A stretch of 64,000 bases of DNA, taken from Armatimonadota bacterium. Lineage in GTDB: Bacteria > Sysuimicrobiota > Sysuimicrobiia > Sysuimicrobiales > Humicultoraceae. The notes beneath the pieces were generated by a model that made no database searches, had not been told where the DNA came from, and was given only the letters and a program-made list of their open reading frames with translations. The position numbers and the translations under genes are program-made. Location: the NCBI GenBank assembly GCA_031081715.1, contig JAVHMA010000020.1, forward strand, positions 1 through 64,000, read 5' to 3'. This document shows, piece by piece, positions 59,401-64,000 of the stretch. Position 1 is the stretch's first letter. Each line of letters starts with the position of its first letter.

Positions 59401-60435
59401 TCAGCGGCCCCAGGTCAGCGCGCACGCCGCCCAGGTGAAGCCACCCCCAAACGCCGCGAGCACCAGGCGGTCGCCGTCTGCGATGCGGCCGTCGCCCCGC
59501 GCCTCCCACAGCGAGATCGGCACCGACGCCGACGACGTGTTCCCGTAGTGCTCGATCGTCGAGACGAACCGCTCGACCGGCAGGCCCATCTGCCGGGCCA
59601 CCGCTTCCAGGATGCGCTGGTTGGCCTGATGCGGCACGATCCACCGCACCTGGTCGAGCGACCACTCCGCGCGGCGCACCACCTCGGCGATCGCGTCGGG
59701 CACGACGCGCACCGCCAGCCTGAACAGCGTGCGGCCGTCCATCCGCGGGTAGTGGAGCCCCTGACGCAGGACCTCGTCGGAGTAAGGCATGCGGCTGCCG
59801 CCGCCGGGCAGCTTGAGCATGTCGCCGGCCCCGCCGTCGGCGCCGACGACCGCCGCCCGCACGCCTCCCCCGCCCTCGGCCGGCCCGAGGACCGCCGCGC
59901 CGGCGCCGTCGCCCACGAGCACGCACAGCGACCGGTCGGTCCAGTCCACGAGCTTGCTGAGCACCTCGGCGCCCACGACCATGACGTGCCGCGCCACACC
60001 GGCCTCGATGGCCTGCGCCGCGGCGATGACCCCGTAGACGAAGCTGGAGCACGCGGCGAGCAGGTCGAAGGCGCCCGCGCGCCGCGCGCCCAGCCGGTCC
60101 TGGATCAGGCAGGCCGTGGCGGGGAACAGCATGTCCGGCGTGGTGGTGGCGCAGATGATCAGGTCGAGCTCCCCGGCTTCCAGGCCCGCGTCCACGAGCG
60201 CGGCTCGGGCGGCCGCCACACCGAGGTCCGAGGCCGCCTGGTCCGGTGAGGCGATGTGCCGCGTGCGGATGCCGGTGCGCTCGACGATCCACGCGTCGGA
60301 GGTGTCCACCATCCGCGACAGGTCATCGTTGGTGAGCACCCGCGGCGGAACGTAGACCCCCAGACCGCGGATCGCCGCGCGGCAGACAGCCGCCGGCGCC
60401 GCGGCCGGAGTTGGGGCGGGCTGCGGCCCGTGCAT
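59401..60435 (-). CDS. fabH: Beta-ketoacyl-ACP synthase III
   Basis: A 344-residue FabH (KASIII), which condenses acetyl-CoA (or branched starters) with malonyl-ACP to start fatty acid synthesis. Catalytic triad: Cys in LLAACSSFVYG, His in VPHQANQRI, Asn in HYGNTSSASVP. The early NDDLSRMVDTSDAWIVERTG and ERTGIRTRHIA are FabH hallmarks. ATG 60435 is the selected start. It stands opposite the FabL-like/BadH-like genes, not in a fab cluster, so it could be a specialised copy. Confidence 0.94.
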   Translation of the reverse strand: MHGPQPAPTPAAAPAAVCRAAIRGLGVYVPPRVLTNDDLSRMVDTSDAWIVERTGIRTRHIASPDQAASDLGVAAARAALVDAGLEAGELDLIICATTTPDMLFPATACLIQDRLGARRAGAFDLLAACSSFVYGVIAAAQAIEAGVARHVMVVGAEVLSKLVDWTDRSLCVLVGDGAGAAVLGPAEGGGGVRAAVVGADGGAGDMLKLPGGGSRMPYSDEVLRQGLHYPRMDGRTLFRLAVRVVPDAIAEVVRRAEWSLDQVRWIVPHQANQRILEAVARQMGLPVERFVSTIEHYGNTSSASVPISLWEARGDGRIADGDRLVLAAFGGGFTWAACALTWGR

Positions 60436-60481
60436 GTCTACCGACGTTCGGCCGGCGGCGTCAAACCCCTGCTCTACGCGC

Positions 60482-61024
60482 CTACCGTGCCCAGAGGCCG
60501 CGCATCGCCGCGCGCGCCTCGCGCTGGCAGGCGACGAACAGCGCGGCATACCGCACGTTTGGCGGGACCGTCAGGGCCTGCGCGTAGCCCTCGCGCACGA
60601 TGCGCACGTTGAACATCGTACCGTCGGGCAGCCAGACGTAGGCGAGCGTCCGGCCATGACGGTCCAGGCGCTCGACGTCGAACTCGAGCCCGACCGTCCG
60701 GCCCGCGAGGTGCCGGCGCGCGAACGCCCGGGCACGCCGTCCCTGGGTTAGGATCTCGGCACGGCTGCGGTGGGTGCGCCGGCCGACCTCATCCAGGTGC
60801 GCCCCGGCGTAGACCTCGGGCGCGTCGATCCCGATTAGGCGCACCCGCTCGGAGGCGCCGAGGCCGCGCCGAACGCGAATCGTGTCGCCGTCGATGACCT
60901 GCGTGACCGCGGCGTGAACCAGCGTTGCGGGTGCCGGCGGATCGAGGCAGACCGGCCCCCCGCCGGCGGCCGCGATCGCGACCACCGCGAGCCCGGCCAA
61001 GACGATGAGCGATCCGGCGTGCAC
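60482..61024 (-). CDS. Secreted thermonuclease (SNase) family protein
   Basis: A 180-residue exported nuclease-fold protein. N-terminal signal/anchor (AGSLIVLAGLAVVAIAAAGGG) then the SNase OB-fold: QVIDGDTIRVRRG, VRLIGIDAPEVYAG, the conserved arginine segments around AGRTVGLEFDVERLDRHGR, and MFNVRIVREGYAQAL. Active-site Asp, Glu and Arg are in place. Ca2+-dependent DNA/RNA cleavage outside the cytoplasm is expected, perhaps nucleic acid scavenging. GTG 61024 follows GGGGGG; the frame extends to 61285. Confidence 0.88.
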   Translation of the reverse strand: MHAGSLIVLAGLAVVAIAAAGGGPVCLDPPAPATLVHAAVTQVIDGDTIRVRRGLGASERVRLIGIDAPEVYAGAHLDEVGRRTHRSRAEILTQGRRARAFARRHLAGRTVGLEFDVERLDRHGRTLAYVWLPDGTMFNVRIVREGYAQALTVPPNVRYAALFVACQREARAAMRGLWAR

Positions 61025-61220
61025 AACGCAGCCCCCCGCCCGCGCGGCGTCCGACACCACCGCTACGCGCCGAAGGGGCGATAGGTTCGGGTAGGGACGG
61101 GTCGGGGGGCCCGGGCGCACCGCCAGAGGCCCGCGCAGGAAGATCACCCGCCGGGGTCGCAGTCTACGGGTGGACCGCCCCGGCGCGGGACGGCACACGC
61201 GTTGAGGGGTGAGGCGTAGC

Positions 61221-63887
61221 GTGACCACCAGGAGTCTGGACCGGCCGCTGCCCGGCGGCACGGTCACGTTCCTCTTCACGGACATCGAGGGCTCGACGCG
61301 GCTGCTCCAGGGCCTGGGGCCGCGCTACGACGAGCTCCTCGAGGAGCACCGCCGCCTGATCCGCGAGGCCGTGACCGCCGAGGGCGGCCATGAGGTGAAC
61401 ACCGAGGGCGACGCGTTCTTCATCGTCTTCGCGAGCGCGCCGCGCGCCATCGTCGCGGCCGTGGCGGCGCAGCGCGCGCTCGGCGCGTTCGCCTGGCCGG
61501 CCGACGGTGTGCTCCGGGTCCGCATGGGCCTGCACACCGGCGAGGGCACCCCGATCGCCGGCGACTACGTGGGCCTGGATGTCCACCGGGCCGCGCGCAT
61601 CTGCGCGGCGGCGCACGGTGGCCAGGTCCTGGTCTCGCACTCGACCCGGGCCCTCGTGGAGGGCGCGCTGCCGCCCGGCGTGACGCTCCGCGGCCTGGGG
61701 GAACGGCGGCTCAAGGATCTGCTGCGGCCGGAGCACCTGTTCCAGGTGGTCGCGCCCGACCTGCCCGCGGACTTCCCGCCGCTGCGCACGCTCGACCGCG
61801 CGCCCAACAACCTGCCCACCCAGCTCACCAGCTTCATCGGCCGCCAGCGGGAACTCACCGAGGCGCGACGGCTGCTGGGCGGCACGCGGCTGCTCACCCT
61901 GACAGGCCCGGGCGGCACCGGCAAGACCCGGCTGGCGCTGCAGCTCGGCGTCGAGGTCATCGACAGCTTCCCGGACGGCGTCTTCTTCGTGGGGCTGGCG
62001 CCGATCGCCGATCCCGAGCTCGTGCCGTCCACAATCGGCCAGGCGCTCGGCCTCCAGGAGGCCAGCGGCCGCGCCCAGATCGACCACCTGGTCGAGTTCC
62101 TGGGCGAACGGCGACTGCTGCTCATCCTGGATAACTTCGAGCAGATCCTCTCCGCGGCGCCGTTCGTCAGCCGGCTGCTGCGGGGCACGCCCAACATCAA
62201 GATCGTGGTCACGACCCGGGCCGCCCTGCACGTCTACGGCGAGCAGGAGTTCCCGGTCCCGCCCCTCGCCCTGCCTGACCTGAAGCACCTCCCGTCGCTG
62301 GAGTCGTTGTCGCAATACGAGGCGGTCGCGCTCTTCATCCAGCGCGCCATGGCCGCCAAGCCGGACTTCGCGGTCACCAACGAGAATGCGCCGGCCATCG
62401 CCGAGATCACCTCGCGGCTGGACGGGCTGCCGCTGGCGATCGAGCTCGCCGCGGCGCGCGTCAAGCTGCTGCCACCGCAGGCGCTGCTCGCGCGGCTGTC
62501 GCGGCGCCTGAGCCTGCTCTCCGCCGGCTCGCGCGACCTCCCGACCCGACAGCAAGCCCTGCGCGACGCCATCGCGTGGAGCTGCGACCTGCTCGACGAG
62601 CCCTCCAAGCGCCTGATGGGGCGGGTCTCGGTGTTCGTCGGTGGCTGCACACTGGAGGAGGCCGAGGCGGTCTGCGGCCCGGCGGCCGAGCTCGGCCGCG
62701 ACGTGCTGGACGGCCTGGCCGCGCTCGCCGACCACAGCCTGCTCCGGCACGAGGAGGTCGCGGGCGAGCCGCGCTTCTCCATGCTCGAGACGATCCGCGA
62801 GTTCGCGGCCGAGCGCCTGGAAGCGAGCGGCGAGGCTTCGACGATCCGGCGTCGGCACACCGCGACGTTCCTGGCGCTGGCCGAGGCGGCGGCGCCGCGC
62901 CTGGTACGGCCCGAGGCGCCCGGGTGGCTCGACCGCCTCGAGCGCGAGCACGACAACCTGCGCGCCGCCATCGGCTGGGCCCTCGAGCAGGGCGACGCCG
63001 AGACCGCGCTGCGGCTGGGCGCGGCGCTGTGGCGCTTCTGGCAGATGCGCGGGCACGTGCACGAAGGTCGTGAGCGGCTGCGCGCGGTGCTCGCGATGCC
63101 CGACGCCCGCCAGGCGTCCGCCTACCCCGCGGCCGTGGAGGCCGCGGGCGGCATCGCGTACTGGCAGGGCGACTTCGAGGGAGCCCGCGCCTACTACGAG
63201 GAGCAGCTCGCGATCGCGCGCGCGGCCGGGCGACCGGCCGACGTGGCCGGAGCCCTCTACAACCTGGCCTTCACCCACATCGTGCCGCAGACCGGCATAG
63301 ACGTGGGGCGCGCGCAGCTCGAGGAAGCGCTGGCCCTCTACGCGCAGCTCGGGGATAAGACGGGCATCGCGAAGGTCCACTGGGGGATGGCCAGCGCCGC
63401 GTTCGCCAACCACCCCGATACGGCACTCGGCCACCTCGAGGTGTGCATCCCGATCTTCCGGGAGCTCCAGGACCGGTTCGGCCTGGCGTGGGCCCTTCAC
63501 AGCGCCGGGCTGGCGCGGATGCAGCGCAGGGAGCTGGACGCCGCGCGGGCGGTGTTCACCGAAGCCCTCCGCCTCTTCGCCGACGCGCGCGACGTCTCCG
63601 GCATCGCGGGCCTGTTGCAAGACTTCTCCAACCTCGCGTTGCTCGAGGGCGACGTGCGGCGCGCGGCGCGCCTGCACGGCGGCACCGCCGGCGTCGCGAA
63701 CACCGGCGGCGCCGACTTGAAGGCGTTCTTCGAGACCATGGAGCGCTGGAGGGTCGGGGACGTGGCCCTCGACAAGGCGGCGCTGGCGGCGGACATCGAG
63801 GCCGGCCGCGCCATGTCCGCCGAGGAGCTGGTAGCCTACGCGCTCCAGCCCGCTGCAAAGGCCCCGGCCGGGGAGGAACCGCGCTAG
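61221..63887 (+). CDS. Class III adenylate/guanylate cyclase-ATPase-TPR signalling protein
   Basis: An 888-residue multidomain protein. Cyclase domain (about 12-185): TFLFTDIEGSTRLL with metal Asp21, NTEGDAFFIVF with Asp64, and VHRAARI, where His replaces the usual Asn. STAND/AfsR-type ATPase (about 200-530): P-loop TGPGGTGKTRLAL and Walker B RLLLILDNF. C-terminal TPR region (about 570-870). Such proteins link nucleotide second messengers to ligand-sensed gene control; no DNA-binding domain is attached. GTG 61221 is chosen (GAGG six bases upstream) over GTG 61209. Confidence 0.92.
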   Translation: MTTRSLDRPLPGGTVTFLFTDIEGSTRLLQGLGPRYDELLEEHRRLIREAVTAEGGHEVNTEGDAFFIVFASAPRAIVAAVAAQRALGAFAWPADGVLRVRMGLHTGEGTPIAGDYVGLDVHRAARICAAAHGGQVLVSHSTRALVEGALPPGVTLRGLGERRLKDLLRPEHLFQVVAPDLPADFPPLRTLDRAPNNLPTQLTSFIGRQRELTEARRLLGGTRLLTLTGPGGTGKTRLALQLGVEVIDSFPDGVFFVGLAPIADPELVPSTIGQALGLQEASGRAQIDHLVEFLGERRLLLILDNFEQILSAAPFVSRLLRGTPNIKIVVTTRAALHVYGEQEFPVPPLALPDLKHLPSLESLSQYEAVALFIQRAMAAKPDFAVTNENAPAIAEITSRLDGLPLAIELAAARVKLLPPQALLARLSRRLSLLSAGSRDLPTRQQALRDAIAWSCDLLDEPSKRLMGRVSVFVGGCTLEEAEAVCGPAAELGRDVLDGLAALADHSLLRHEEVAGEPRFSMLETIREFAAERLEASGEASTIRRRHTATFLALAEAAAPRLVRPEAPGWLDRLEREHDNLRAAIGWALEQGDAETALRLGAALWRFWQMRGHVHEGRERLRAVLAMPDARQASAYPAAVEAAGGIAYWQGDFEGARAYYEEQLAIARAAGRPADVAGALYNLAFTHIVPQTGIDVGRAQLEEALALYAQLGDKTGIAKVHWGMASAAFANHPDTALGHLEVCIPIFRELQDRFGLAWALHSAGLARMQRRELDAARAVFTEALRLFADARDVSGIAGLLQDFSNLALLEGDVRRAARLHGGTAGVANTGGADLKAFFETMERWRVGDVALDKAALAADIEAGRAMSAEELVAYALQPAAKAPAGEEPR

Positions 63888-63921
63888 CCGCGCGGCGGCC
63901 GCTGCGCGAGCTCGATGGTGT

Positions 63922-64000
63922 CTACCCCGTCTTCCCCATCTCCCCGACGTCGTACTCCTCGAAGACGACGCCGCGCGCGCGCAGATCGGCCATGAGCGCC
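63922..64000 (-). pseudogene. 3' fragment of a probable VOC/glyoxalase-family gene (runs off the window)
   Basis: Minus-strand frame reads ALMADLRARGVVFEEYD then a stop at 63922 after GEMGKTG. The DLRARGVVFEEYD string is typical of VOC-fold proteins, which normally continue about 30 residues with a metal-ligand glutamate. A +1 frame continues VDTIELAQ, as intact proteins would. So the 3' end is either degraded or frameshifted, or the sequence carries an error. Most of the gene lies outside. Confidence 0.35.

Noticed and set aside
61164-63677. Minus-strand open frame of about 840 codons opposite the cyclase-TPR gene
   Set aside because: No domains, and the plus strand encodes clear cyclase, ATPase and TPR motifs.

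Overview
The window is GC-rich (about 70% by eye), densely coding bacterial chromosome. I support about 57 protein genes and two tRNA genes. Many starts are GTG, 4-base stop/start overlaps are frequent, and there is no rRNA, IS element, phage gene or CRISPR array. The secreted solute-binding proteins carry ordinary Sec signal peptides without a lipobox cysteine, and a cell-wall amidase has a copper-amine-oxidase-like domain plus two AMIN domains. Together with aerobic CO dehydrogenase, LLM-type flavin/F420 oxidoreductases and repeated peptide uptake genes, this suggests an aerobic, probably double-membraned, heterotrophic soil or thermophilic lineage of the Armatimonadota/Sysuimicrobiota (CSP1-3)/Chloroflexota type. 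That placement is inference; there is no marker gene here to prove it.

Layout. 0-2 kb: a FIST-domain sensor-like protein and an orphan. 1.9-10.6 kb (minus): a tightly overlapped eight-gene operon with two LLM monooxygenases, an M24 peptidase-like enzyme, a threonine-synthase-like PLP enzyme, a Dpp/Opp substrate-binding protein, two permeases and a GntR regulator. A near-perfect palindrome sits on its apparent leaderless promoter. 10.7-14.6 kb: PhoD-like phosphatase, isopropylmalate/tartrate dehydrogenase-family enzyme, amidase. 14.5-19.2 kb (minus): coxM-coxS-coxL for a form I aerobic CO dehydrogenase (AYRCSFR loop), followed by an XdhC/CoxF-like maturation protein with an added C-terminal YHS metal-binding domain. 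19.4-21.2 kb: tRNA-Arg(TCT), then a Kef-type antiporter only 20 bases downstream. 21.2-26.5 kb (minus): MoxR-DUF58-VWA-VWA-MFS operon. 26.6-29.6 kb: secreted DUF4352-like protein, DksA/TraR zinc-finger protein, a CTPGFWKN-type surface protein preceded by an intrinsic terminator in its leader, a small coiled-coil protein, and tRNA-Pro(TGG).

29.8-41.4 kb is mostly housekeeping: DUF885 peptidase, a membrane-anchored unknown, rdgB, rph, AMIN amidase, a third LLM enzyme, an M3 oligopeptidase, pyruvate kinase and a membrane-fused spermidine-synthase-like protein. 41.5-46.3 kb (minus) is a complete BMP-type (nucleoside-like) ABC importer. 46.5-48.8 kb is a malic enzyme-phosphotransacetylase fusion. 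49-54.3 kb holds a nitroreductase, then hutU with a fumarylacetoacetate-hydrolase-family gene and a LOG-family gene, divergent from hutH. 54.3-59.4 kb: GH10-like secreted protein, then an acyl-CoA dehydrogenase, a zinc alcohol dehydrogenase, a FabL-like enoyl reductase and a BadH-like hydroxyacyl-CoA dehydrogenase in one operon. It faces fabH and a secreted nuclease (59.4-61 kb). The window closes with a cyclase-ATPase-TPR signalling protein and the 3' edge of a probable VOC-family gene.

Working picture: the cell imports peptides and nucleoside-like compounds, breaks down histidine and acyl-CoA substrates, and may supplement energy by oxidising CO. Many long open frames antisense to these genes are by-products of high GC and are omitted.
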